Under the pieces are notes generated by a model that saw only the letters and a list, made by a program, of their open reading frames with translations, made no database searches and was not told where the DNA came from. Below, one piece after another: positions 14,028-21,091 of a stretch of 21,091 bases of DNA. Numbering within the stretch: position 1 is the first letter of the stretch; each line of letters begins with the position of its first letter. The position numbers and the translations under genes were made by a program. This DNA comes from an uncultured bacterium. Its GTDB lineage: Bacteria > Bacillota_I > Bacilli_A > RF39 > UBA660. The DNA lies in NCBI GenBank assembly GCA_959020415.1, contig CAUERX010000027.1:1-21091 (forward strand). Direction: 5' to 3'.

Positions 14028-14696
14028 ATGGAATTATTAGAAAAACTTGGAATTAAGCCTAATAATATAAAACTTTATGAAACTGCGTTTTCACATACTT
14101 CTTATGCGAATGAAAATAAGACTGAAAGTTATGAACGTTTAGAATTTTTAGGTGATGCAGTTTTAGAATTATTAATGAGTGATTATTTATATAATAGTCT
14201 TAAGATTAATGAAGGAGAAATGACAAAGCTTAGAGCCCATTATGTTTGCGAAACCGCTTTATATGAGTATTCTACTAAGTTAGGGTTAAATGAGTATTTA
14301 AAACTAGGTAAAGGAGAAGCGGAAAGTGGAGGAAAGTACCGAAAAGCAATTGTATCCGATATTTTCGAATCATTTTTAGGTGCCATTTACTTAGATCAAG
14401 GTTTTAAAGTAGCTGAGCAGTTTTTCTTAGAAAACGTAATTCCGCATATTCTTAATCACGAGGTGGATTTCTTTGATGATTATAAATCAGTTCTTCAAGA
14501 ATATGTTCAAACTGATAAACGAAGTTTAGAATATAAAGTGATCGATGAACAAGGTCCGGCGCATAACCGCGAATTTACAATTGAAGTTATGATTGATGGA
14601 ATTGTTTATGGTAAAGGAACTTCACATAGTAAAAAATCAGCAGAGCAGAAAGCTGCTAAGGATGCTCTTGCGAAAGCACAGAAAGGAAGATTATAA
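14028..14696 (+). CDS. rnc: Ribonuclease III
   Basis: This double-strand-specific endoribonuclease processes rRNA precursors, mRNAs and antisense duplexes. The signature ERLEFLGDAVLELL (36-49) carries catalytic acids, including Asp43, and the second acidic cluster is in DIFESFLGAIYLDQG (about 108-122). The C-terminal double-strand RNA-binding domain (about 153-220) ends with GKGTSHSKKSAEQKAAKDAL. The length, 222 residues, is normal. It shares one base with the following yebC-type gene (TAATG), so they are co-translated. If the antisense RNA at 7604-7675 is real, RNase III is the expected enzyme to cut its duplex. Confidence 0.95.
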   Translation: MELLEKLGIKPNNIKLYETAFSHTSYANENKTESYERLEFLGDAVLELLMSDYLYNSLKINEGEMTKLRAHYVCETALYEYSTKLGLNEYLKLGKGEAESGGKYRKAIVSDIFESFLGAIYLDQGFKVAEQFFLENVIPHILNHEVDFFDDYKSVLQEYVQTDKRSLEYKVIDEQGPAHNREFTIEVMIDGIVYGKGTSHSKKSAEQKAAKDALAKAQKGRL

Positions 14697-15412
14697 TGGG
14701 AAGAGCTTATGAAGTTAGAAAAGCAAGTATTCAAAAAACAGGAGCTGCTAAAGCTAAACTATATTCAATGTATGCTAAAGAAATATATCAAGCAGCTAAA
14801 AATGGTGGTGTTGAACTTGAAAGCAACAGCGCTTTAAAAAGACTAGTTGATAAGGCTAAGAAAGAACAAGTTCCAGGAGACATTATCAATAGAGCTATTG
14901 ATAAAGTTAATAGTGGGGTAGACGAAAGTTATACTGAAACTAATTATGAATTATTTGGTCCAGGTGGTTCTACATTAATTGTTAGTTGTTTAACAGATAA
15001 TGTTAATAGAAGCGTTAGTAGTATAAGAGCTGTTGTTAATAAATGTCATATTAAAATGGGTGCACAAGGAAGCGTTAATTATATGTATGATCATTTATGT
15101 ATTGTGAGTTTCAAAGGTCTTGATGAAGAGACAACTTTAGAGGCTTTAATTGAAGCTTCAGTTGATGCTCAAGATATCGAAATAGATAATGATGAAGTAG
15201 TTGTTTATGGAGCTCCTAGTGATTTATTCAACATTAAAGAGGCAATTACTAAAGTTTTACCAAATGTAAATTTTGATATTGATGAAATTAGTTATATTCC
15301 AAAAGATAAAGTAACTTTATCTGGTGAAGATTTAGAAACCTTTAATAAATTAATAAATATGCTTGATGAAGTTGAAGATGTTCAGCATGTATATCATAAT
15401 GTAGAATTATAA
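14696..15412 (+). CDS. YebC/TACO1 family protein, YeeN type
   Basis: This cytosolic protein has 238 residues, the same length as E. coli YeeN. YebC-family proteins were described as DNA-binding regulators (PmpR); more recent work links them to ribosomes stalled at difficult sequences. The start MGRAYEVRKASIQKTGAAKAKLY lacks the AGHSKW start of classical YebC and fits the YeeN branch. The core PGDIINRAIDK, YELFGPGGSTLIV, TDNVNRSVSSIR and MGAQGSVNYMYD is typical. It follows rnc with a 1-bp overlap. Confidence 0.9.
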   Translation: MGRAYEVRKASIQKTGAAKAKLYSMYAKEIYQAAKNGGVELESNSALKRLVDKAKKEQVPGDIINRAIDKVNSGVDESYTETNYELFGPGGSTLIVSCLTDNVNRSVSSIRAVVNKCHIKMGAQGSVNYMYDHLCIVSFKGLDEETTLEALIEASVDAQDIEIDNDEVVVYGAPSDLFNIKEAITKVLPNVNFDIDEISYIPKDKVTLSGEDLETFNKLINMLDEVEDVQHVYHNVEL

Positions 15413-15437
15413 AAAGACAATTAATTATTGCCTTTTT
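15412..15437. terminator. Shared terminator between the yebC-type gene and the minus-strand gene
   Basis: AAAAGACAAT (15412-15421) and ATTGCCTTTT (15427-15436) form a stem with one A-C mismatch and a 5-nt loop, with T runs in both directions. It lies at the meeting point of convergent genes. Confidence 0.65.
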
Positions 15438-16116
15438 TTGTTAATGTTTTATCAGTGTTTGGTTTTATATCTCCGCTATCTACAGCATTTACCCATTCTT
15501 TTAAGCTTCCTTTGTCAACAGGCGCTCCAATATTGGTGTTATTAATTCTAATATAAGCATATTGATCTTCTTGTTTAAGAGTGTAATCAATATAACTTCT
15601 AGCCTCAGTGGTGGTGATTCTGTTATCAAAACTAATATCATAATACTCTTCATGCATTTGTTTTGATTGAGCTTCATTTTTACTCATATCTTCAATAGTA
15701 AATATTTCATTAGTGTTTATCTTTTGAATTTCTTTACCTTCTTCATTATAATTATGATGGTTGAAGATTAATGGATAATAGTACCAAGGAAGTCCTATAA
15801 ATCCATTGTTGGTATTTCCATATATACCTTTTTGTCTACAGGGACTAGATGAATAGATTTTACTATTTTCTGATAGTTTCGAATCATTATTTGAGTTATT
15901 ATTAGGTTTTGACTTGTTTGGCTCAGTACTAGGTTTTGGTGTATTAGGCTTCGGACTAGTTTTAAGAGTCTTTGAAACAGTAACTTTGGGAGCTATTATA
16001 ACACCTTTGGCGTAGGCTTGTTATTTTGGAATAGCAATCAGACTTAGACCTAATGCCCCAGTTAAAATAATTTTTATGCCATTAATAATAAATGTTTTAT
16101 TTTTTTGTTTACTCAT
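15421..16116 (-). pseudogene. Secreted protein with an in-frame stop in its signal peptide
   Basis: From ATG 16116 (GGAGG 7 nt upstream, extended -10 promoter at 16140-16148) the frame reads MSKQKNKTFIINGIKIIL then TGALGLSLIAIPK, then TAA (16023-16021), and continues in the same frame, QAYAKGVIIAPK..., without another stop to 15421. Without the TAA the product would have 231 residues: a signal peptide cut after QAYA, a Pro/Lys/Asn/Ser linker (KPNTPKPSTEPNKSKPNNNSNN), then a C-terminal domain with IYGNTNNGFIGLPWYYYPLIFN and about 100 charged residues. The linker is typical of proteins that cross the wall. I do not know the domain. The cause is a single nonsense codon; sequencing error or very recent inactivation are both possible, since the rest of the gene is clean. 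A restart inside at ATG 15687 would give only 88 residues with no export signal. Confidence 0.72.
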
Positions 16117-16139
16117 AGTAATTCCTCCATGTGTTTTAT

Positions 16140-16148
16140 ATTATAACA
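16140..16148 (-). promoter_or_regulatory. Extended -10 promoter of the secreted-protein gene
   Basis: TGTTATAAT on the minus strand (16148-16140), 24 nt before the start codon. The -35 region is weak (TTAAAG). Confidence 0.5.
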
Positions 16149-16177
16149 TATGTATTTAGGTGCTTTAAGGTTTTGAT

Positions 16178-16209
16178 ATTTATTATACAAGAACATTTAT
16201 TATAACAAG
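16178..16209. repeat. Short direct repeat in the intergenic region
   Basis: ATTTATTATA-CAAG (16178-16191) recurs as ATTTATTATA-ACAAG (16195-16209), 17 bp apart. Each copy contains TATAAT on the minus strand, so these may be alternative -10 elements or a small operator. The 220-bp gap between the secreted-protein gene and dnaB otherwise shows only AT-rich sequence and the two promoters. Confidence 0.4.
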
Positions 16210-16295
16210 GCAGTTTTGATGTTTTAAGTGGTTATAAAAATAGTTATTTAATTTTTGCCATTTTGGGTTTTTATCTTTTTTTCAAAGTAAATCTG

Positions 16296-16304
16296 TGATA
16301 AAAT
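16296..16304 (+). promoter_or_regulatory. Extended -10 promoter of dnaB-dnaI
   Basis: TGATAAAAT at 16296-16304, 36 nt before the dnaB start. Upstream is a T-rich stretch without a clear -35. The GTG at 16295 that would lengthen DnaB lies within this promoter. Confidence 0.45.
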
Positions 16305-16339
16305 GGAGAAGAGATGAAACTAAAGACTGGGAGGATATG

Positions 16340-17614
16340 ATGAGTAAAGTTAATTTATTGCCGGCAGACACTTATATTGTAAAAAATTGTACAATTCTCG
16401 ATAATGAAAATCGTAATATTTTATTTAAATTATATCAACCAGTTATTGGTAGCGTTGCTATTAATTTATATTTAACTTTATGGAGTGATTTAGATACTTG
16501 CCAAATTATATCTACAGAGTATACCCACCATAATTTAATGGTTAAAACAAGATTAAAACTTGAGGATTTATTAGAGGCTAGAGAAAAAATAGAAGCAATT
16601 GGTCTTTTGAAGTCATATGTGAAAAGGGGAAGTATAAACAATTACGTTTATGAACTTTATTCGCCACTTGAGCCAAAAGAATTTTTGGAAAATCCAATTT
16701 TAGGTGTGGCTCTTCAAAATAATATTGGTAAAAAAGAATATGAAAAGGTAATTCAATTTTTTTCAATACCGAAAATAGACTTAAAGGGATATGAAGAAGT
16801 GACACTTTCTTTTAGTGAAGCGTTTGATGTGGCTGATTCTGCTTTTGTTAGTGATAATATTACAAATATTAGAGGGATTAATCAAGTTGATATTATTGTT
16901 AATACAAAGGTTGATTTAAATAATATTTTAGGTTCAATTCCTGAGGAATATTTAAATGTTAGGTCTGTCACTAAAGAAGTTAAAGCTTTAATTAATAAAT
17001 TAGCATTCATTTATAATCTTAAAGAGGAAGAACTTACGGAATTAATTAGAAATTCAGTTAATGAAAAACATATAATTGACAAGGATATGTTAAGAAGAAA
17101 TTGTCAAAATTATTATACTTTTGAACACAAAGGTGAAATGCCTTCATTGATTTATAAGAATCAACCTGAATATTTAAGAAGACAAGTAACAGATGATTCT
17201 AAAATGTCTAAAATGATATATACATATGAAACTACGTCACCATATGATTTTCTATTTGGAAGAAATAAAGGAGTTAAGCCGAGCAAGAGTGATTTATCGA
17301 TTTTAGAAACTTTATTAATTGATTATGAGTTAACTCCAGGTGTGGTTAATGTATTAATTGACTATGTCTTAAAAATTAACAATAATAAATTAACTAAAAA
17401 TTTTATTTTGGCAATTGCATCTCAATGGAGGAGAAATAATATTAAGACAGTAGAAGAAGCAATGAAAATTTGTAAAAAAGAAAACAAAAGGGTTAAGGTT
17501 GTTAAAAAGACCGTAAAAAAAGAAACTAAACCTGAATGGTATGATCAAAATATCGAGGCTGAAGAGGCTAGCGCAGAAGAAATTGCTAAATTAGAGGCAA
17601 TGCTGAAAAAGTAG
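16340..17614 (+). CDS. dnaB: Replication initiation/membrane attachment protein DnaB (Bacilli type)
   Basis: This is a helicase-loading protein (424 residues) that helps place the replicative helicase on DnaA- or PriA-opened DNA. It is not the DnaB helicase of E. coli. The N-terminal part (LPADTYIVKNCTILDNENRNILFKLYQPVIG) and the C-terminal DnaB/DnaD-type helical region (about 310-390: LSILETLLIDYELTPGVVNVLIDYVL, FILAIASQWRRNNIKTVEEAM) are typical of the Firmicute family. The tail is Lys/Glu-rich. I chose ATG 16340, 5 nt after GGGAGG; ATG 16337 is only 2 nt away from that site. dnaI follows after 11 bp. Confidence 0.9.
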   Translation: MSKVNLLPADTYIVKNCTILDNENRNILFKLYQPVIGSVAINLYLTLWSDLDTCQIISTEYTHHNLMVKTRLKLEDLLEAREKIEAIGLLKSYVKRGSINNYVYELYSPLEPKEFLENPILGVALQNNIGKKEYEKVIQFFSIPKIDLKGYEEVTLSFSEAFDVADSAFVSDNITNIRGINQVDIIVNTKVDLNNILGSIPEEYLNVRSVTKEVKALINKLAFIYNLKEEELTELIRNSVNEKHIIDKDMLRRNCQNYYTFEHKGEMPSLIYKNQPEYLRRQVTDDSKMSKMIYTYETTSPYDFLFGRNKGVKPSKSDLSILETLLIDYELTPGVVNVLIDYVLKINNNKLTKNFILAIASQWRRNNIKTVEEAMKICKKENKRVKVVKKTVKKETKPEWYDQNIEAEEASAEEIAKLEAMLKK

Positions 17615-17625
17615 AGGTGAAGTAA

Positions 17626-18555
17626 ATGCAGAAATTATCTGATAAAATGGCTGAGAAAACAAAAGTCAATTTAAATGAAGTTTTAAATGAGGCTTATGAT
17701 GAGGCTTTAAAAAATGAAAATTTTAAAGAACTTGTGACAAAAACAAAGTTAAAAAGAGATTTTTTAATTAAATACACTTCTACTTTGGAAGAATGTGCAA
17801 AGGAGTATGGACATTGTAAAAATTGTCCAGGATTAGCGGCCTGCCATAATAGAATAATAGGCTATGTATATTTACCAAAAATGGTTGAGGGTTGTTTAGA
17901 ATTTTGTTATAAACCGTGTAAGTATAAAAAGAAACTTGATAAGCAAAATAGTTATCAAAAAAATACGTTTGTGTATAAAATACCCAAAGAAATTAGTGAA
18001 GCGTCTTTTGATAAAATTTATAAGAATGATAAAAAAAGATATTCGGCAATTATTTGGCTTACAAAGTTTATGGAACACTATAGAAATGATAGTAAACAAA
18101 AAGGTTTATTTTTATCGGGAAATTTTGGTTCTGGTAAAACTTATTTGATTGCAGCAATGTTTAATGAACTTGCGAAAGCGGGAATAAAAAGTGCGATAGT
18201 TTTTTGGCCAGAATATTTAAGAGATTTAAAATCATCTTTTAACTCAGAATATAAAAATGAATTTAGAGATAAATACAATGCAGTTAAGAAGGCACCACTT
18301 CTTCTGATTGATGATCTGGGTGCAGAAAGCGTGACATCTTGGAGCCGTGATGAAATACTATGTCCACTTTTACAATATCGTATGGATGAAAAATTACCAA
18401 CATTTTTTACTTCTAATTTAAATTTAGAAGCTTTGGAAGACCATTTAGCCATTACAAGAAATGGTGATGAAATTGTTAAAGCTGGTAGAATTATTTCGAG
18501 AATAAAACAGTTATCAGAATATCAAGAATTAATTAGTAAGAATTTAAGAAAGTAA
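17626..18555 (+). CDS. dnaI: Primosomal helicase loader DnaI
   Basis: This AAA+ ATPase (309 residues) loads the replicative helicase together with DnaB. The N-terminal domain holds a Cys/His cluster (ECAKEYGHCKNCPGLAACH, then CLEFCYKPCKYKK, about 60-105), as expected for the zinc-binding helicase-interacting part. The AAA+ domain has Walker A GNFGSGKT (165-172), Walker B LLLIDDLGAES (about 225-235), a sensor region TFFTSNLNLEAL and the arginine-finger region AGRIISRIKQL. It has the usual length. The start follows GAGGTGA. The promoter of the thrS leader begins 5 bp after its stop. Confidence 0.94.
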   Translation: MQKLSDKMAEKTKVNLNEVLNEAYDEALKNENFKELVTKTKLKRDFLIKYTSTLEECAKEYGHCKNCPGLAACHNRIIGYVYLPKMVEGCLEFCYKPCKYKKKLDKQNSYQKNTFVYKIPKEISEASFDKIYKNDKKRYSAIIWLTKFMEHYRNDSKQKGLFLSGNFGSGKTYLIAAMFNELAKAGIKSAIVFWPEYLRDLKSSFNSEYKNEFRDKYNAVKKAPLLLIDDLGAESVTSWSRDEILCPLLQYRMDEKLPTFFTSNLNLEALEDHLAITRNGDEIVKAGRIISRIKQLSEYQELISKNLRK

Positions 18556-18559
18556 AGTG

Positions 18560-18587
18560 TTGACAAAAAAGAAATAAGTGATACAAT
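18560..18587 (+). promoter_or_regulatory. Promoter of the T-box operon
   Basis: TTGACA (18560-18565), a 16-bp spacer, TGA and TACAAT (18582-18587). It starts right after dnaI. Confidence 0.75.
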
Positions 18588-18593
18588 TAGTTT

Positions 18594-18800
18594 ATAAAGG
18601 CGAAGAAGAGGACAAGATTATTAAAAAGTGTTTAAAAGTGAGTTTAGGATAGTGGAAACTAAACAAATAACTTTAATAATTACTACCTTGGAGCTGACTT
18701 CGAAAGATGTTTCCGGTTAACAGCCGTTATCTAAATTAAGCAATAAGGTAGGATGGTACCGCGTTTATACGCTCCTTGCATTTGTGCATGGAGTTTTTTT
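18594..18800 (+). promoter_or_regulatory. T-box riboswitch, threonine-specific by context
   Basis: The leader carries the conserved T-box core AGGATGGTACCGCG (18750-18763), whose TGG pairs with the NCCA end of uncharged tRNA. It is followed by the terminator CTCCTTGCA-TTTG-TGCATGGAG and eight T residues (18772-18800). A long stem I is formed by AGATTATTAAAAAG (about 18617) and CTTTAATAATT (18671-18681). Directly after the right strand come ACT and ACC (18682-18687), both Thr codons; ACC is the likelier specifier. When tRNA-Thr is uncharged, the antiterminator should form and the downstream genes be transcribed. Confidence 0.92.
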
Positions 18801-18822
18801 ATTGTTGAGGAGAAGTAGTATC

Positions 18823-19086
18823 ATGAATAAAAAGTTAGTGAAGCAACAAGGACATATATCAATGAAAAGATTTTTAAGAGACTATGTTAGAATTGAAAAC
18901 GAAATAGTTATTGATATTTTATCTGGTCTTTCACATCATGATTTGAAGCTTGTGTGTGAAGAGGTATATGGAATTAGGGTTTCAAGGTTACCCTTTGAAG
19001 CGGTATGTACCGAAGATATACAATATGGAGATGTGCTTTTGGTATATGATTGTAATCGAAATTCTGCCCCTATAAAAATCCAATGA
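18823..19086 (+). CDS. Unknown small protein in the T-box operon
   Basis: Not recognised. It has 87 residues, is soluble and has a basic start (MNKKLVKQQGHISMKRFLRDY). A central acidic/hydrophobic stretch (ENEIVIDILSGLSHHDLKLVCEEVYG) follows, and a probable beta-rich end (YGDVLLVYDCNRNSAPIKI). There is no membrane segment or signal. ATG 18823 is chosen because GAGGAG lies at 18807-18812; the frame open from 18784 starts inside the riboswitch terminator and is not used. Its last codons overlap the next gene by 4 bp (ATGA), and that gene overlaps thrS in the same way. All three should therefore be made together when threonyl-tRNA runs low. It is not a TGS domain by eye. Confidence 0.7.
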   Translation: MNKKLVKQQGHISMKRFLRDYVRIENEIVIDILSGLSHHDLKLVCEEVYGIRVSRLPFEAVCTEDIQYGDVLLVYDCNRNSAPIKIQ

Positions 19087-19265
19087 AAAGTGAAGTAGAG
19101 GATTTATTGAACGATCAGCCGATTTTTACTGGCTCCTTTTATGACTCTAGGTTAACTAGAGATGAATATATAGATAGTATTGAGAATATAGCTAGAAATG
19201 AGGCTATTCCAAATTGTCAGTTCAGATTAGTTGGAACTTCAAATAAAATAAGTAGAGAGGAATGA
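19083..19265 (+). CDS. Unknown small acidic protein in the T-box operon
   Basis: Not recognised. It has 60 residues, is acidic and soluble, and begins MKSEVEDLLNDQPIFTGSF. The segment DSRLTRDEYIDSIENIARNEA looks helical, and the end NCQFRLVGTSNKISREE looks like one strand plus a tail. It has no strong ribosome binding site of its own; the 4-bp ATGA overlaps with the genes before and after imply translation by coupling. Its position between a T-box and thrS suggests a link with threonine or tRNA-Thr metabolism, but nothing in the sequence shows an activity. Confidence 0.65.
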   Translation: MKSEVEDLLNDQPIFTGSFYDSRLTRDEYIDSIENIARNEAIPNCQFRLVGTSNKISREE

Positions 19266-19270
19266 TAAAA

Positions 19271-21022
19271 ATGATAAATATTAAAGAAGATGAAAGATTA
19301 AGTGTTTTAAATCATAGTTGTGCTCATTTATTAGCGCAGGCAGTTAAACATTTATATCCGGAAGCTAAATTTTGGGTAGGTCCAGTTATTGCTGAAGGTT
19401 TTTACTATGATATTGATTTAGGAAATGAAGCAATTAAAGAAGATGATTTAGAAAAAATCGAAAAGGAAATGAAAAAACTTGCGAAAGAGGGTAAGAGAAT
19501 ATATCGTAAAGAAATTTCTAAAGAAGAGGCTTTAGAAATGTTTAAAGACGATTCATATAAATTAGATTTAATTAATGAAATGCCTGAAGATGAAATTATT
19601 AGTTGTTATACGCAAGGTGATTTTACGGATTTATGTAGAGGGCCACATGTGGAATCAGTTAAGGAATGTAAAAATTTCAAACTGCTTAAGGTGAGTGGAG
19701 CTTATTATAAGGGAGATTCTAAAAATAAGGTTTTACAACGTATTTATGGAATTTGTTTTGACAATAGGGAAGATTTAGAAAAGCATTTAGAATTACTCGA
19801 AGACGCTAAAAACAGGGATCATCGTAAAATTGGTAAAGAATTAGAATTATTTATGAGTCATGAATTAGTTGGCCCTGGACTTCAAATGTGGTTACCTAAC
19901 GGAGCAACAGTGAGAACTGAACTAGAGAGTTATATTAGAAATAAGGAAACTAGGCTTGGGTATAATCATGTATATACACCTTCTTTAGCGTCAACTGAAT
20001 TATATAAAGTAAGTGGACATTGGGATCATTACAAAGATGATATGTTCCCAGTTATGAAAATGGATAATGAGGAATTAGTTTTAAGACCAATGAATTGCCC
20101 ACATCATATGCTTATCTTTAAAAATAAACTTCATTCATATCGTGACTTACCAATTAGAATTGGTGAGCTTGCTCCTGATTTTAGATATGAAGCCAGTGGA
20201 GCAGTTTGCGGGTTAGAACGAGTTCGTCAAATGTGTCAAAATGATGCCCATTTATTTGTTAGACCTGATCAAATTAAGGAAGAAGTAGCAAATGTTGTTA
20301 ATCTTATTTTAGATGTTTATAAGGATTTTAATATTACAGATTATTCATTTAGGTTGTCTTTAAGGGATAAAAATGATACAGAAAAATATTTTGATGATGA
20401 TGATATGTGGAATAAAGCAGAGAGTGAACTTCGTAAAGTGTTACAAGAACTTAATCTTGATTTTTACGAAGCTGAAGGCGAGGCGGCATTTTATGGTCCA
20501 AAATTAGACGTTCAAATTAAATCAGCTATTGGACATGATGTTACTTTATCGACTTGTCAATTAGATTTTTTACTACCTGAAAGATTTGATTTAACTTATA
20601 TTGACGAAAAAGGTGAAAAAGCAAGACCAGTGGTTATACATAGAGCTATTTTAGGAACTTTTGATAGATTTATGGCTTTCTTAATTGAAGAAACAAAAGG
20701 AGCTTTTCCTTTGTGGCTTGCACCAACGCAAATTAATATCATTCCTGTTAATAATGAGTATCATTTGGAATATGCGAAACAAGTAGAGAAATTATTAAAA
20801 GAAAATGATTTTAGAGTTTCTCTTGATAGTCGTGATGAGAAACTTGGATACCGAATGAGAGAAAGTGTAACTAATAAAATACCTTTCGCACTTATTATTG
20901 GTGATAAGGAAAGAGATGATTCATTTATTAGTTATCGTAAATATGGGACTAATAAAACGGTAAGTGTTAGTAAAGAAGAATTTATTAACTTATTAAATGA
21001 AATGATTAAGGATAAAAAATAG
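19271..21022 (+). CDS. thrS: Threonyl-tRNA synthetase lacking the TGS domain
   Basis: This enzyme joins threonine to tRNA-Thr. The protein (583 residues) begins directly in the editing domain: NHSCAHLLAQAVKHLYP gives His15 and His19, and TDLCRGPH gives the Cys and His of the editing site that removes serine. The class II core has RPMNCPHHM (zinc Cys), FRYEASGAVCGLERVRQMCQNDAH (motif 2) and HRAILGTFDRFMAFLIEE (motif 3). The anticodon-binding domain starts at LWLAPTQINIIPVN. E. coli ThrRS has its first editing His at 73, so about 58 residues, the TGS domain, are absent here. ATG 19271 is preferred because GAGG (19257-19260) is 10 nt upstream; ATG 19262 overlaps the previous stop (ATGA) and would add three residues. 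Confidence 0.95.
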   Translation: MINIKEDERLSVLNHSCAHLLAQAVKHLYPEAKFWVGPVIAEGFYYDIDLGNEAIKEDDLEKIEKEMKKLAKEGKRIYRKEISKEEALEMFKDDSYKLDLINEMPEDEIISCYTQGDFTDLCRGPHVESVKECKNFKLLKVSGAYYKGDSKNKVLQRIYGICFDNREDLEKHLELLEDAKNRDHRKIGKELELFMSHELVGPGLQMWLPNGATVRTELESYIRNKETRLGYNHVYTPSLASTELYKVSGHWDHYKDDMFPVMKMDNEELVLRPMNCPHHMLIFKNKLHSYRDLPIRIGELAPDFRYEASGAVCGLERVRQMCQNDAHLFVRPDQIKEEVANVVNLILDVYKDFNITDYSFRLSLRDKNDTEKYFDDDDMWNKAESELRKVLQELNLDFYEAEGEAAFYGPKLDVQIKSAIGHDVTLSTCQLDFLLPERFDLTYIDEKGEKARPVVIHRAILGTFDRFMAFLIEETKGAFPLWLAPTQINIIPVNNEYHLEYAKQVEKLLKENDFRVSLDSRDEKLGYRMRESVTNKIPFALIIGDKERDDSFISYRKYGTNKTVSVSKEEFINLLNEMIKDKK

Positions 21023-21034
21023 AAATATTCTAAT

Positions 21035-21070
21035 AAAACTTTAGTTAAAAAAATAACTAAAGTTTTTTTG
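21035..21070 (+). terminator. Terminator after thrS
   Basis: AAAACTTTAGTTA (21035-21047) pairs over 13 bp with TAACTAAAGTTTT (21054-21066) across a 6-nt A loop, then T residues. Confidence 0.9.
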
Positions 21071-21091
21071 TGAATATTGAGTTGAAATAGT

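Noticed and set aside
16295..16339. GTG start 15 codons upstream of dnaB
   Set aside because: The codon sits within the likely -10 element, has no ribosome binding site, and the family N-terminus begins at the later ATG.

Overview
The window is a stretch of low-GC (roughly 30%) chromosome from a Firmicute-type bacterium, most likely class Bacilli or a related uncultured gut lineage. Supporting this are the Bacilli-type replication loader pair DnaB/DnaI, a T-box leader on thrS, a Bce-type antimicrobial-peptide resistance module, strong AAGGAGG ribosome binding sites, consensus sigma-A promoters (many with an extended -10) and hairpin-plus-T terminators. UGA is used as a stop (for example at the end of the response-regulator gene), so the standard bacterial code applies. 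No CRISPR array, insertion sequence or rRNA was seen.

Layout. 1-830: a tRNA-Ser(GCU) with its own promoter and terminator, then a broken gene of unknown function. 884-2470: a short serine O-acetyltransferase and a GH25 lysozyme with two C-terminal repeats. 2480-4211: a decay zone with a heavily eroded ABC exporter, an intact Nudix hydrolase, and a frameshifted HNH endonuclease translationally coupled to the Nudix gene. 4220-5639: adenosine deaminase converging on a TspO/MBR membrane protein. 5710-10576: a Bce-type two-component system and its ABC transporter. Between the two halves lies what looks like a type I toxin-antitoxin cassette: a 22-codon hydrophobic peptide gene and a convergent antisense RNA with its own promoter and UUCG-loop terminator. 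10594-11747 (minus): yidD coupled to a lipoprotein of the metal-binding SBP fold that lacks most metal ligands. 11754-13945: two divergent alpha/beta hydrolases with back-to-back promoters. 14003-15437: rnc and a YeeN-type YebC gene. 15421-16148 (minus): a secreted-protein gene with an in-frame stop in its signal peptide. 16296-18555: dnaB-dnaI. 18560-21070: a T-box-controlled operon of two unknown small genes and a threonyl-tRNA synthetase without the TGS domain.

How the genes work together. The sensor kinase, regulator and ABC transporter form one resistance circuit: the kinase has almost no extracellular part, so the transporter probably acts as co-sensor, and a BceR-like inverted repeat sits just upstream of the transporter promoter. 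DnaB and DnaI together load the replicative helicase. The T-box should switch on thrS and its two small partners when threonyl-tRNA is uncharged. At least four genes (269-822, 2517-3222, 3658-4211, 15421-16116) carry disabling lesions, which suggests ongoing gene loss.

The most interesting candidate for an undescribed system is the toxin/antisense-RNA cassette at about 7440-7710. Second is the T-box operon with two unidentified small proteins ahead of a TGS-less ThrRS.
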